The translations under genes were made by a program, and so were the position numbers. Positions 35,099 to 50,000 of a stretch of DNA of 64,000 nt are shown piece by piece. Numbering within the stretch: position 1 is the first letter of the stretch; each line of letters begins with the position of its first letter. The DNA is from Limnoperna fortunei (Eukaryota; Mollusca; Bivalvia; Mytilida; Modiolidae). The notes beneath the pieces were generated by a model. That model worked only from the letters and a program-made list of their open reading frames with translations, was not told the origin of the DNA and made no database searches. The stretch spans positions 39,908,067 to 39,972,066 of the forward strand of contig OX104120.1 of the NCBI GenBank assembly GCA_944474755.1. The letters are read 5' to 3'.

Positions 35099-36069
35099 TA
35101 AAGATCAACTGTTCGGTTGAACATTTGAGGGTCTTTCCACATTAATTTTAATTTGTATTACATGATGACATTTTAAATAATCATCTTTTTGCAAAATGTT
35201 ATAACTTTGCTATAAATATTTAAAAAAAAATATTTTGTATTTTTACCACACATTGGCATTCTAAGAGAGATTACTCTTATAAAAGTATTATACAACTTTT
35301 CACGCCATGTCTTAATTTACTCGAAATTATTAATAGAACATTTTAGGACGAAAATAATTTCAATATCTTTAAAAAAAGACCAACATTTTGCACTCTTTAG
35401 TTTTCCTTTATCCTTAATAGTTAATGAGTACCATGTGAAAAACCAATATGTTACAGATATAATGGGAGATAACTCCTATAAAATGAAATCAAATTACTTC
35501 GCTTCAAATGTGACAAAGTTGCGTCTTATTAAGACGAACATTTAACTCTCAATAAGTGTTTATCTATCTTTTACCGTTTCAGAGGAGTAGCGGACACAAG
35601 CAAATGTCAAAATTTAGAACGTGACCTTGACCTTTGACCTTGTGTCCATTTCCAAGGTCAAAGGTCAAGATGATCTATGGTGAAGACCCCAGGCCTCTAT
35701 CTCTTTTAGTTGTTGAGATTTGTTTGAATATCACTTACTACTTTTTATTTAAAGGGAGATAACTCCTATAAGATGTCGTCAGAACCCTTCAATCAATCTG
35801 TCCCAAAGTTCCGCAAGGATATAGGACACATTTTGGTAAAGGTTTGGTATTGATATCTTTTTTGGTTTAGGAGGAGTAGCAGGAACAAGCTTTTTAGTAA
35901 AAGGGGAGATAACTCCGTAAAGAAAAAGGGTGCGGTCAGTCAGGGTGAACTGCGAAAGCGCAATGGGTCACCGATATCAGATATAAAATATCAAAGCGAC
36001 ATGTCGCGAAATGAAAAAACCCCACATAAGTTTGCGCAAGAAGTGGGAGAAGAATAATAATAATAATAA
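35099..36069 (+). mobile_element. Array unit E2 (1 satellite, internal deletion)
   Basis: The shortest unit. The head is fused directly to the middle of a satellite near 35375 (AAAAAAAGACCAACATTTTG), which removes the head's TGACCTTGACCC segment. One satellite remains, then a normal tail without hairpin. Confidence 0.85.
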
Positions 36070-37629
36070 ATATAAGTTCATTGGTTCTACCGAACAAATG
36101 AGAGGCTTTCCACTTATTGCATAAATGACCTTGACATTGACTTTGGCTATATGGAAATTGAATCTTCTTTTCAAAATAAACAAAAGAAAGAAAAACCATT
36201 CGTATATCTTTTGAAATAAAAAAGGTAAAAAAATAGGACGTTAATTGTTATAAATGACCTTGACTACCAAGTGTTTGATATTTGCATATTCAATGCTTTA
36301 AAAACAAATCATTTACTTGTATTTACCATTTTATATACACGAAAAAGCAGAATTTCCAAAAAATATTATTTGACCTTGACTGTTGTCAATATGACCTTGA
36401 CCATGCTGAGGGTCAATAAAGGACCAACAGTGAAGATCCTTTGTCAATATGTCTTATAATTATGAAGAAATGCGTATTTATCATAAATACCCAAATTTAT
36501 AAGATGACCTTGACCTTTTACCGTGTTTCTATTTTCAAGGTCAAGGGTCATAATGGTCTTTGGTGAAGTCCCCATGCCTCTACTATCAATAGTTAATAAG
36601 TTATCAATGAAAAAGTAAATATCAATGGTTGTAATGGGAGATAACTCCTATAAGATGAAGTCAAATCCTTTTCCTTTAAATAGAAGAAAGTTGCGCATTT
36701 ATGAGGCCGACATTTTATCCGTTATAAGTTATAAGCTATCTTTTACCGTTTCAAAGAAATAGCGATGACAAGATAATGTCAAAATTTCAAACGTGACCTT
36801 GACCTTTGACCTTGTGTCCATTTTCAAGGTCAAGGTCAATGATGACTAATGATATAAGGTTTCATATAAATATCTGTCATAGTTACTGAGATAACGCTAT
36901 ATACACTATATTTAATTGATCCAGGGGAGATAACTCTTTCAAAAGTCAAATCATTTATAGTGGCCTTTCAAGACCTTAATATGATACACATTTTGGTAAA
37001 AGATTTATTTCTGTATCTCTTATGGTTCAGGAGGAGAATCGCACACACCACAGTGTCAAAATTTAGAATGTGACCTTGACCTTTGACCTTGTGACCTTTT
37101 TCAAGGCCAAGGTCAATGATGACCAACTGTGAAATATCTAGTCACTGTCATCTCTGGTTCATGAGTTACTATGGTACAAAATGTACTTCCAATAAATAAG
37201 GGGGAAATAACTCCTACAAGGAGTCGTCAAAATACTTTGCGCGATATGTAACAAATTGTCGCGATCAATAGCTGAGCATTTTGCAACAACTTTCATTGCG
37301 AAATCTTTTACGGTTTAAAAGTTTATCTGCACACAAGATTTTTATGACAGGGGAAATAACTCCGTAAAGAAAAAGTGTTCGGTGTGACAGGGTTAACTGC
37401 GAATGCGTAATGTCTCATACATTCATAGTACAAAATGTCTTTACGACATGTCGAGAAACAAAATTTATAATGGGATAACAAAACTTGGCGGAAGAATAAT
37501 AAGAATAATAATAATAATAAGAAACAGACAAAATGCAATAAGTCTTTCCACTGGAAAGTGGAAAGCCTTAATAATAATCAGAACAATAACTATAGGTCTT
37601 TCCACAGAAAGGTGGAAAGACCTAATAAT
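36070..37629 (+). mobile_element. Array unit E3 (divergent subfamily)
   Basis: The head is only distantly similar (TTGGTTCTACCGAACAAATG instead of GATCAACTGTTCGG). There is no 155-bp array, but degenerate GGGAGATAACTC segments occur at 36632, 36926 and 37201. Two TGACCTTGACCTTTGACC boxes are present. It ends with two hairpins, one degenerate (about 37544-37570) and one perfect (37594-37623). This unit is closest in plan to the solo element at 9365-11280. Confidence 0.78.
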
Positions 37630-39126
37630 TAAAGATCAACTGTTCGGTTGAACATTTGAGGGTCTTTCCATACTTATATTCATTTTGTATTACGTGATGA
37701 CATTCAAAATAATCAACTTTTTGCGAAATGTTATAATTTTGCTATAAATATTTAAAAAAGAAATTATTTTGTATTATTTGCTACATATTGGTATTCTAAG
37801 AGAGATAACTCTTATAAAATTTTGATACAACTTTTCACGGCATGTCTTAAATTACTCGTAATTATTAATAGAACATTTTAGGAAGAAAATCATTTCAATA
37901 TCTTTGAAAATAGCAAAGGTCAAAAACTAGTACGTGACCTTGACCCATGCAAGTTTTCAAGGTCAAAGGGCATGAGGGTCTATGGTGAAGACCCTGTGCC
38001 TCTATCATAAATGGTTAATGAGTTACAAGTGAAAAACAAATAAGTTACATATATAATGGGAGATAACTCCTATAAAACGAAGTCAAATCATCTTCCTGTA
38101 AATATGACAAAGTTGCTTTTTTAAGAGAGCAACATTTTGCACTCTTTAGTTTCCCTTTGTCATTAATAGTTAATGAGTTACTTGTGAAAAACCAATAAGT
38201 AACATATGTAATGGGAGATAACTCTTATAAAATGAAGTCAAATCCTTTTCCTGTAATGTGACAAAGTTGCTCCTTAAGAGAGCAACATTTTGCACTCTTT
38301 AGTTTCCCTTTATCATTAATAGTTAATGAGTACCATGTGAAAAACCAATCAGTTACATATATAAGGGGAGATAACTCCTATAAAATGAAGTCAAATCCGT
38401 TTACTGCAAATGCAAAAAAGTTGCTCCTTTAAAAGACCAACATTTTGCACTCTTTAGTTTCCCTATATCATTAATAGTTAATGAGTAACATGTGAAAAAC
38501 CAAAACGTTACATATATAATGGGAGATAACTCCTATAAAATGAAGTCAAATTACTTCCCTTTAAATGTGACAAAGTTGCTTCTTAATAAGACGAAGATTT
38601 TACTCTCAATAAGTGTTTATCTATCTCTTACCGTTTCAAAGGAGTAGCGGACACAAGCAAATGTCAAAATTTAGAACGTGACCTTGACCTTTGACCTTGT
38701 GTCAATTTCAAGGTCAAAGGTCATGATGGTCTAAAGTGAAGACCCCAGGCCTCTATCTCTTTTAGTTGTTGAGATTTGTTTGAATATCACTTAGTACTTT
38801 TTATTTAAAGGGAGATAACTCCTATAAGATGTCGTCAGAACCCTTCAATCAATTTGTCCCAAAGTTGCGCAAGGATATAGGACACATTTTGGTAAAGATT
38901 TGGTATTGCTATCTTTTTTGGTTTAGGAGGAGTAGCAGGAACAAGCGTTTTAGTAAAAGGGGAGATAACTCTGTAAAGAAAAAGGGTGCGGTCAGTCAGG
39001 GTGAACTGCGAAAGCGCAATGGGTAACCGACATCATATATAAAATATCAAAGCGACATGTCGCAAAATGAAAAAACCCCACATAAGTTTGCGCAAGAAGT
39101 GGGAGAAGAATAATAATAATAATAAT
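37630..39126 (+). mobile_element. Array unit E4 (4 satellites)
   Basis: Head with the CATACTTATATTCATTTTG variant shared with E10 and E11, four satellites (38059-38530), tail without hairpin. Overall it is the closest relative of E11, 16.9 kb away. Confidence 0.85.
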
Positions 39127-42100
39127 TAAAGATCAACTGTTCGGTTGAACATTTGAGGGTCTATCCATATTAATTTTAATTTTGTATTACATGATGACAT
39201 TTAAAATAATCATCTTTTTGCAAAATGTTATAACTTTGCTATAAATATTTAAAATAGAAATTATTTTATATTATTTGTACAGATTGGCATTCTAAGAGTG
39301 ATAACTCTTATAAAAGTTTTATACAACTTTTAACGCCATGTCTTTATTTACTCGTAATTATTAATAGAACATTTTAAGACGAAAATAATTTCAATATCTT
39401 TAAAAATAGCAAAGGTAAAAAACTAGTACGTGACCTTGACCCATACAAGTTTTCAAGGTCAAAGGGCATGAGGGTCTATGGTAGAGACCCCATACCTCTA
39501 TCATTAATAGTTAATGAGTTACAAGTGAAAAACCAATAAGTTACATATATAATGGGAGAAAACTCCTATAAAATGAAGTCAAATCATTTTCCTGTAATGT
39601 GAGAAAGTTGTTCCTTTAAGAGATCAACATTTTGCACTCTTTAGTTTCCATCTATCATTAATAGTTAATGAGTACCATGTGAAAAACCAATCAGTTACAG
39701 ATGTAATGGGAGATAACTCCTATAAAATGAAGTCAAATCCTTTCCCTGTAAATGTAACAAAGTTGCTCCTGTAAAAGACCAACATTTTGCACTCTTTACT
39801 TTCCCTTTATCATTAATAGTTAATGAGTTACAAGTGAAAAACCAATAAGTTACATATAAAATGGGAGATAACTCCTATAAAATGAAGTCAAATCCTTTTC
39901 CTGTAATGTGAGAAAGTTGTTCCTTTAAGAGATCAACATTTTGCACTCTTTAGTTTCCCTCTATCATTAATAGTTAATGACTACCATGTGAAAAACCAAT
40001 CAGTTACATATATAATGGCAGATAACTCCTATAAAATGAAGTCAAATCCTTTGCCTGTAAATGTAACAAAGTTGCTCCTTTAAGAGGTCAACATTTTGCA
40101 CTCTTTAGTTTCCCTCTATTATTAATAGTTAATGAGTACCATGCGAAAAACCAATAAGTTACATATATAATGGGAGATAACTCCGATAAAATGAAGTCAA
40201 ATCCTTTACCTGTAAATGTAGCAAAGTTGCTCCTTTAAAAGATCAACATTTTGCACTCTTTAGTTTCCCTCTATAATTAATAGTTAATGAGTACCATGTG
40301 AAAAACCAATCGGTTACATATGTAATGGGAGATAACTCCTATAAAATGAAGTCAAATCCTTTCCCTATAAATGTAACAGTTGCTCCTAAAAGAGGCCAAC
40401 ATTTTGCACTCTTTCGTTTCCCTTTATCATTAATAGTTAATGAGCAACATGTAAAAAACCAATAAGTTACATATATAATGGGAGATAACTCCTATAAAAT
40501 GAAGTCAAATCCTTTTCCTGTAATGTGAGAAAGTTGCTCCTTTAAGAGATCAACATTTTGCACTCTTTAGTTTCCCTCTATCATTAATAGTTAATGAGTA
40601 CCATGTGAAAAACCAATCAGTTACAGATATAATGGGAGATAACTCCTATAAAATGAAGTCAAATCCTTTCCCTGTAAATGTAACAAAGTTGCTCCTTTAA
40701 GAGGTCAACATTTTGCACTCTTTAGTTTCCCTCTAGCATTAATAGTTAATGAGTACCATGCGAAAAACCAATCAGTTACATTTATAATGGGAGATAACTC
40801 CTATTAAATGAAGTCAAATCCTTTTCCTGTAAATGTAACAAAGTTGCTCCTGTAAAAGACCAACATTTTGCACTCTTTACTTTCCCTTTATCAATAATAG
40901 TTAATGAGTTACATGTGAAAAACTAATAAATTACAAATATAATGGGAGATAACTCCTATAAAATGAAGTCAAATCCTTTCCCTGTTAAAGTAACATAGTT
41001 GCTCCTTTAAAAGATCAACATTTTGCACTCTTTAGTTTCCCTCTATCATTAATAGTTAATGAGTACCATGTGAAAAACCAATCAGTTACATATATAATGG
41101 GAGATAACTCCTATAAAATGAAGTCAAGTCCTTTCCCTACAAATAAAACAAAGTTGCTCCTAAAAGAGGCCAACATTTTGCACTCTTTCGTTTCCCTCTA
41201 TCATTAATAGTTAATGAGTAACATGTAAAAAACCAATAAGTTACATATATAATGGGAGATAACTCCTATAAAATGAAGTCAAATCCTTTACCTGTAAATG
41301 TAGCAAAGTTGCTCCTTTAAGAGATCAACATTTTGCACTCTTTACTTTCCCTCTATCATTAATAGTTAATGAGTACCATGTGAAAAACCAATCAGTTACA
41401 TATATAATGGGAGATAACTCCTATAAAATGAAGTCAAATCCTTTCCCTACAAATGTAACAAAGTTGCTCCTTTAAGAGACCAACATTTTGCACTCTTTAC
41501 TTTCCCTTTATCATTAATAGTAAATGAGTTACATGCGAAAAATTAATAAATTACAAATATAATGGGAGATAACTCCTATAGGATGACTTCAAATCCTTTA
41601 CCTATAAATGTAACAAAGTTGCTCCTTTAAAAGACCAACATTTTGCACTCTTTAGTTTCCCTTTATCATTAATAGTTAATGAGTAACATGTAAAAAACCA
41701 AAAGGTTACATATATAATGGGAGATAACTCCTATAAAATGAAGTTAAATCCGTTTACTGCAAAAGTGGAAAAGTTGCTCCTTTAAAAGACCAACATTTTG
41801 CACACTTTAGTTTCCCTCTATAATTAATAGTTAATGAGTACCATGTGAAAAACCAATAATTTATATATATAATGGGAGATAACTCCTATAAAATGAAGTC
41901 AAATCCTTTACCTGTAAATGTAACAAATTTGCTCCTGTAAAACACCAACATTTTGCACTCTTTACTTTCCTTTTAGCATTAATTGTTAATGAGTAACATG
42001 TAAAAAACTAATAAATTACAAATATAATGGGAGATAACTCCTATAGGATGACTTCAAATCCTTTTCCTGTAAATGTGACAAAGTTGCTCCTTAAAGAGAT

Positions 42101-42786
42101 CAACATTTTGCACTCTTTAGTTTCCCTCTATCATTAATAGTTAATGAGTACCATGTGAAAAACCAATCAGTTACATATATAATGGGAGATAACTCCTATA
42201 AAATGAAGTCAAATTACTTCCCTCCAAATGTGACGAAGTTGCATCTTAATAAGACGAAGATTTTACTTTCAATAAGTGTTTATCTATCTCTTACCGTTTC
42301 AAAGGAGTAGCGGGCACAAGCAAATGTCAAAATTTAGAACGTGACCTTGACCTTTGACCTTGTGTCCATTTTCAAGGTCAAAGGTCATGATGGTCTTAAG
42401 TGAAGACCCCAGGCCTCTATCTCTTCTGGTTGCTGAGATTTGTTTGAATATCACTTACTACTTTTATTTAAAGGGAGATAACTCCTATAAGATGTCATCA
42501 GAACCCTTCAATCAATCTGTCCCAAAGTTGCGCAAGGATATAGGACACATTTTGGTAAAGGTTTGGTATTGCTATCTTTTTTGGTTTAGGAGGAGTAGCA
42601 TGAACAAGCTTTTTAGTAAAAGGGGAGATAACTCCTTAAAGGAAAAGGGTGCGGCCAGTCAGGGTGAACTGCGAAAGCGCGATGTGTCACCGATATCAGA
42701 TATAAAATATCAAAGCGAAATCTTGCGAAATGAAAAAACCACACATAAGTTTGCGCAAGAAGTGGGAGAAGAATAATAATAATAAT
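39127..42786 (+). mobile_element. Array unit E5 (~18 satellites)
   Basis: The longest unit: head to about 39545, about 18 satellites to about 42180, then a tail nearly identical to that of E1. Satellites near 41516-41760 match those of E1 at 34138-34400 but lie two units further from the tail, so two satellites were gained or lost. Confidence 0.85.
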
Positions 42787-44441
42787 TAAAGATCAACTGT
42801 TCGGTTGAACATTTGAGGGTCTTTCCACATTAATTTTAATTTGTATAACATGATGACATTTAAAATAATCATCTTTTTGCAAAATGTTATAACTTTGCTA
42901 TAAATATTTAAAAAAAAAATATTTTGTATTATTTGCCACAGATTGGCATTCTAAGAGAGATAACTCTTATAAAAGTATTATACAACTTTTCACGCCATGT
43001 CTTAATTTACTAAAAATCATAAATAGAACATTTTAGGACGAAAATAATTTCAATATCTTTAAAAAAAGCAAAGGTCAAAAACTAGTACGTGACCTTTTCC
43101 CATACAAGTTTTCAAGGTCAAAGGGCATGAGTGTCTATGGTGAAGACCCCATGCCTCTATCATTACTAGTTAATGAGTAACACGTAAAAAATCAATAAGT
43201 TGCATATATAATGGGAGATAACTCCTATAAAATGAAGTCAAATCCTTTCCCTGTAAATGTAACATAGTTGCTCCTTTAAGAGATCAACATTTTGCACTCT
43301 TATGTTTCCCTCTATCATTAATAGTTAATGAGTACCATGTGAAAAACCAATAAGTTACATATATAATGGGAGATAACTCCTATAAAATGAAGTCAAATCC
43401 TTTACTTGTAAATATAACAAAGTTGCTCCTTTAAGAGACCAACATTTTGCACTCTTTAGTTTCCCTTTATCATAAATAGTTAATGAGTAACATGTAAAAA
43501 ACCAATAAGTTACATATATAATGGGAGATAACTCCTATAAAATGAAGTCAAATCCTTTACCTGTAAATGTAACAAAGTTGCTCCTTTAGGAGGTCAACAT
43601 TTTGCACTCTTTAGTTTCCCTTTATCATTAATAGTGAATGAGTAACATGTAAAAAACCAATAAGTTACATATATAATGGGAGATAACTCCTATAAAATGA
43701 AGTCAAATCCTTTCCCTATAAATGTAAAAAAGTTGCTCCCTTAGGAGACCAACATTTTGCACTCTTTCGTTTCCCTTTATCATTAATAGGTAATGAGTAC
43801 CATGTGAAAAACCAATCAGTTACATATATAATGGGAGATAACTCCTATAAAATGAAGTCAAATTACTTCGCTACCAATGTGACAAAGTTGTGTCTTAATA
43901 AGACGAACATTTTACTCTCAATAAGTGTTTATCTATCTTTTACCGTTTCAGAGGAGTAGCGCGAACAAGCAAATAGCAAAATTTAGAACGTGACCTTGAC
44001 CTTTGACCTTGTGTCCATTTTCAAGGTCAAAGGTCAAGATGATCTTTGGTGAAGACCCCAGGCCTCTATCTCTTTTAGTTGTTGAGATTTGTTTGAATAT
44101 CACTTACTACTTTTATTTAAAGGGAGATAACTCCTATAAGATGTCGTCAGAACCCTTCAATCAATATGTCCCAAAGTTGCGCAAGGATATAGGACACATT
44201 TTGGTAAAGGTTTGGTATTGCTATCTTTTTTTGTTTAGGAGGAGTAGCATGAACAAGCTTTTTAGTAAAAGGGGAGATAACTCCGTAAAGGAAAAGTGTG
44301 CGGTCAGTCAGGGTGAACTGCGAAAGCGCAATGGGTAACCGATATCAGATATAAAATATCAAAGCGACATGTCGCGAAGTAAAAAAACCAGACACCGAAA
44401 TAAGTTGGCGGAAGAAAAGAGAAAAGAATAATAATAATAAT
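42787..44441 (+). mobile_element. Array unit E6 (5 satellites)
   Basis: Head, five satellites (43210-43840), tail of the type with GAAAAGAGAAAAGAATAATAA and no hairpin. A 111-codon open frame (44003-44338) is an equivalent of the E1/E5 frame with a different end. Confidence 0.85.
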
Positions 44442-47024
44442 TAAAGATCAACTGTTCGGTTGAACATTTGAGGGTCTTTCCATATTAATTTTAATTTTGT
44501 ATTACATGATGACATTTAAAATAATCATCTTTTTTACAAAATGTTATAACTTTGCTATCAATATAACTCTTATAAAAGTATTATACAACTTTTCACGCCA
44601 TGTCTTAATTTACTCGAAATTTTTAATAGAACATTTTAGGACGAAAATAATTTCAATATCTTTAAAAATAGCAAGGTTAAAAACTAGTACGTGACCTTGA
44701 CCCATACAATTTTTCAAGGTCAAAGGGCAGGAGTGTCTATGGTGAAGACTCCATGCCACTATCATTACTAGTTAATGAGTAACATGTAAAAAACCAATAA
44801 GTTACATATATAATGGGAGATAACTCCTATAAAATGAAGTCAAATCCTTTTCCTGCTAAAGTAACAAAGTTGCTCCTTTAAGATATCAACATTTTGCACT
44901 CTTTACTTTCCCTCTATCATTAATAATAAATAAGTACCATGTGAAAAACCAATCAGTACCATATATAATGGGAGATAACTCCTATAAAATGAAGTCAAAT
45001 CCTTTCCCTGTAATTGTAACAAAGTTGCTCCTTTAAGAGATCAACATTTTGCACTCTTTAGTTTCCCTCTATCGTTAATAGTTAATGAGTACCAAGTGAA
45101 AACCCAATCAGTTACATATATAATGGGAGATAACTCCTATAAAATGAAGTCAAATCCTTACCCTACAAATGTAACAAAGTTACTCCTTTAAGAGACCAAC
45201 ATTTCGCACTCTTTCGTTTCCCTTTATCATTAATAGTTAATGAGTAACATGTAAAAAACCAATAAGTTACATATATAATGGGAGATAACTCCTATAAAAT
45301 GAAGTCAAATCCTTTCCCTATCATGGTAACAAAGTTACTCCATTAAGAGAGCAACATTTTGCACTCTTTCGTTTCCCTCTATCATTAATAGTTAATGAGT
45401 AACATGTAAAAAACCAATAAGTTACATATATAATGGGAGATAACTCCTATAAAATGAAGTCAAATCCTTTTCCTGTAAATGTAACAAAGTTGCTCCTTGA
45501 AGAGATCAACATTTTGCACTCTTTACTTTTCCTCTATCATTAATAGTAAATGAGCTACTTGTGAAAAACCAATAAGTTACATATATAATGGGAGATAACT
45601 CCTATAAAATGAAGTCAAATCCTTTTCCTGTAAATGTAACAAAGTTGCTCCTTGAAGAGATCAACATTTTGCACTCTTTACTTTTCCTCTATCATTAATA
45701 GTAAATGAGCTACTTGTGAAAAACCAATAAGTTACATATATAATGGGAGATAACTCCTATAAAATGAAGTCAAATCCTTTACCTATCAATGTAACAGAGT
45801 TACTCCATTAAGAGAGCAACATTTTGCACTCTTTCGTTTCCCTCTATCATTAATAGTTAATGAGTAACATGTAAAAAACCAATAAGTTACATATATAATG
45901 GGAGATAACTCCTATAAAATGAAGTCAAATCCTTTCCCTGTAAATGTAACAAAGTTGCTCCTTGAAGAGATCAACATTTTGCACTCTTTACTTTTCCTCT
46001 ATCGTTAATAGTTAATGAGCTACTTGTGAAAAACCAATCAGATACATATATAATGGGAGATAACTCCTATAAAATGAAGTCAAATCCTTTACCTGTAAAT
46101 ATAAAAAAGTTGCTCCTTTAAAAGACCAACATTTTGCCCTCTTTAGTTTCCCTTTATCATTAATAGGTAATGAGTAACATGTGAAAAACCAATAAGTTAC
46201 ATATATAATGGGAGATAACTCCTATAAAATGAAGTCAAATCCTTTCCCTGTAAATGTAACAAAGTTGCTCCTTCAAGAGGTCAACATTTTGCACTCTTTA
46301 CTTTTCCTCTATCATTAATAGTTAATGAGCTACTTGTGAAAAACCAATCAGATACATATATAATGGGAGATAACTCCTATAAAATGAAGTCAAATTACTT
46401 CGCTCCAAATGCGTCAAAGTTGCGTCTTAATAAGACGAACATTTTACTCTCAATAAGTGTTTACCTGTCTTTTACCGTTTCAGAGGAGTAGCGCGAACAA
46501 GCAAATAGCAAAATTTAGAACGTGACCTTGACCTTTGACCTTGTGTCCATTTTCAAGGTCAAAGGTCATGATGATCTATGGTGAAGACCCCTGGCCTCTA
46601 TCTCTTTTAGTTGTTGAGATTTGTTTGAATATCACTTACTACTTTTATTTAAAGGGAGATAACTCCTATAAGATGTCGTCAGAACCCTTCAATCAATTTG
46701 TCCCAAAGTTGCGCAAGGATATAGGACACATTTTGGTAAAGGTTTGGTATTGCTATCTTTTTTGGTTTAGGAGGAGTAGCATGAACAAGCTTTTTAGTAA
46801 AAGAGGAGATAACTCCTAAAAGGAAAAGGGTGCGGTCAGTCAGGGTGATCTGCGAAAGCGCAATGGGTAACCGATATCAGATATAAAATATCAAAGCGAC
46901 ATGTCGCGAAGTGAAAAAACCAGACACCGAAATAAGTTGGCGGAAGAAAAGAGAAAAGAATAATAATAATAATAATCAGAACAATAACTATAGGTCTTTC
47001 CACAGAAAGGTGGAAAGACCTAAT
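44442..47024 (+). mobile_element. Array unit E7 (~11 satellites, one hairpin)
   Basis: The head has an internal deletion near 44562. About eleven satellites follow (44814-46400), including two adjacent identical 155-bp copies (45421-45575 and 45576-45730). The hairpin at 46992-47021 closes the unit and the next head starts within 4 bases. Confidence 0.87.
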
Positions 47025-50000
47025 TAAAGATCAACTGTTCGGTTGAACATTTGAGGGTCTTTCCACATTAATCTTAATGTTGTATAACATGATGACATTT
47101 AAAATAATCATCTTTTTGCAAAATGTTATAACTTTGCTATAAATATTTAAAAAAGAAATTATTTTGTATTATTTGCTACAGATTGGAAATTCTAAGAGAG
47201 ATAATTCTATAAAAGTTTAATACAACTTTTCACGCCATGTCTTTATTTTCTCGTAATTATTAATTTTGCACTGTTTAGTTTCCCTTTATCATTAATAGTT
47301 AATGAGTAACCTGTAAAAAAAACCAATCAGTTACATATATAATGGGAGATAACTCCTATAAAATAAAGTCAAATCCTTCCCTTGTAAATGTGAGAAAGTT
47401 TCTCCTTTAAGAGACCAACATTTTGCACTCTTTAGTTTCCCTCTATCATTAATAGTTAATGAGTACCATGTGAAAAACCAATCAGTTACATATATAATGG
47501 GAGATAACTCCTATAAAATGAAGTCATATCCGTTTACTGAAAATGTAAAAATGTTGCTCCTTAACAAGACCAACATTTTGCACTCTTTAGTTTCCCTTTA
47601 TCGTTAATAGTTAATGAGTAACATGTTAAAAAACCAATAAGTTACATATATAATGGGAGATAACTCCTATAAAATGAAGTCAAATCCTTTCCCTGTAAAT
47701 GTAACAAAGTTGCTCCTTTAAGAGGCCAACATTTTGCACTCTTTACTTTCCCATTGTCATTAATAGTTAATGAGTAACATGTAAAAAACCAATAAGTTAC
47801 ATATATAATGGGAGATAACTCCTATAAAATGAAGTCAAATCCTTTCTCTGTAATGTAACAAAGTTGCTCCTTTAAGAGACCACCATTTTGTACTCTTTAG
47901 TTTCCCTCTATCATTAATAGTTAATGTGTACCATGCGAAAAACAAATCAGTTACATATATAATGGGAGATAACTCCTATAAAATTAAGTCAAATCCTTTT
48001 CCTGTAAATGTAACAAAGTTGCTCCTTTAAGAGATCAACATTTTGCACTCTTTACCTTCCCTCTATAATTAATAGTTAATGAGTACCATGTGAAAAACCA
48101 ATCAGTTAAATATATAATGGGAGATAACTCCTATAAAATGAAGTCAAATCCTTTCCCTATAAATGTAACAAAGTTGCTCCTTTAAGAGACCAACATTTTG
48201 CACTCTTTCGTTTCCCTTTATCATTAATAGTTAATGAGTAACATATAAAAAACCAATAAGTTACATATATAATGGGAGATAACTCCTATAAAATGAAGTC
48301 AAATCCTTTACCTGTTAATGTAACAAAGTTGCTCCTTTAAGAGATCAACATTTTGCACTCTTTACTTTCCCTCTATCATTAATACTTAATGTGTACCATG
48401 CGAAAAACCAATCAGTTACATATATAATGGGAGATAACTCCTATAAAATTAAGTCAAATTCTTTTCCTGTAAATGTAACAAAGTTGCTCCTTTAAGAGAT
48501 CAACATTTTGCACTCTTTACTTTCCCTCTATAATTAATAGTTAATGAGTACCATGTGAAAAACCAATCAGTTAAATATATAATGGGAGATAACTCCTATA
48601 AAATGAAGTCAAATCCTTTCTCTTTAGATGTAACAAAGTTGCTCCTTTAAGAGACCACCATTTTGTACTCTTTAGTTTCCCTCTATCATTAATAGTTAAT
48701 GTGTACCATGCGAAAAACCAATCAGTTACATATATAATGGGAGATAACTCCTATAAAATTAAGTCAAATCCTTTTCCTGTAAATGTAACAAAGTTGCTCC
48801 TTTAAGAGATCAACATTTTGCACTCTTTACCTTCCCTCTATAATTAATAGTTAATGAGTACCATGTGAAAAACCAATCAGTTAAATATATAATGGGAGAT
48901 AACTCCTATAAAATGAAGTCATATCCTTTCCCTATAAATGTAACAAAGTTGCTCCTTTAAGAGACCAACATTTTGCACTCTTTCGTTTCCCTTTATCATT
49001 AATAGTTAATGAGTAACATATAAAAAACCAATAAGTTACATATATAATGGGAGATAACTCCTATAAAATGAAGTCAAATCCTTTACCTGTTAATGTAACA
49101 AAGTTGCTCCTTTAAGAGATCAACATTTTGCACTCTTTACTTTCCCTCTATCATTAATAGTTAATGTGTACCATGCGAAAAACCAATCAGTTACATATAT
49201 AATGGGAGATAACTCCTATAAAATTAAGTCAAATCCTTTTCCTGTAAATGTAACAAAGTTGCTCCTTTAAGAGATCAACATTTTGCACTCTTTACTTTCC
49301 CTCTATAATTAATAGTTAATGAGTACCATGTGAAAAACCAATCAGTTAAATATATAATGGGAGATAACTCCTATAAAATGAAGTCAAATCCTTTCCCTAT
49401 AAATGTAACAAAGTTGCTCCTTTAAGAGACCAACATTTTGCACTCTTTCGTTTCCCTTTATAATTAATAGTTAATAAGTAACATGTAAAAAACCAATAAG
49501 TTACATATATAATGGGAGATAACTCCTATAACATGAAGTCAAATCCTTTACCTGTTAATGTAACAAAGTTGCTCCTTTAAGAGATCAACATTTTGCACTC
49601 TTTACTTTCCCTCTATCGTTAATAGTTAATGAGTACCATGTGAAAAACCAATCAGTTACATATATAATTGGAGGTAACTCCTATAAAATGAAGTCAAATT
49701 ACTTCGCTTCAAACGTGACAAAGTTGCGTCTTAATAAGACGAACATTTTACTCTCAATAAGTGTTTATCTATCTTTTACCATTTCAGAGGAGTAGCGCGA
49801 ACAAGCAAATGTCAAAATTTAGAACGTGACCTTGACCTTTGACCTTGTGTCCATTTTCAAGGTCAAAGGTCAAGATGATTTATGGTGAAGACCCCAGGCC
49901 TCTATCTCTTTTAGTTGTTGAGATTTGTTTGAATATCACTTACTACTTTTATTTAAAGGGAGATAACTCCTATAAGATGTCGTCAGAACCCTTCAATCAA

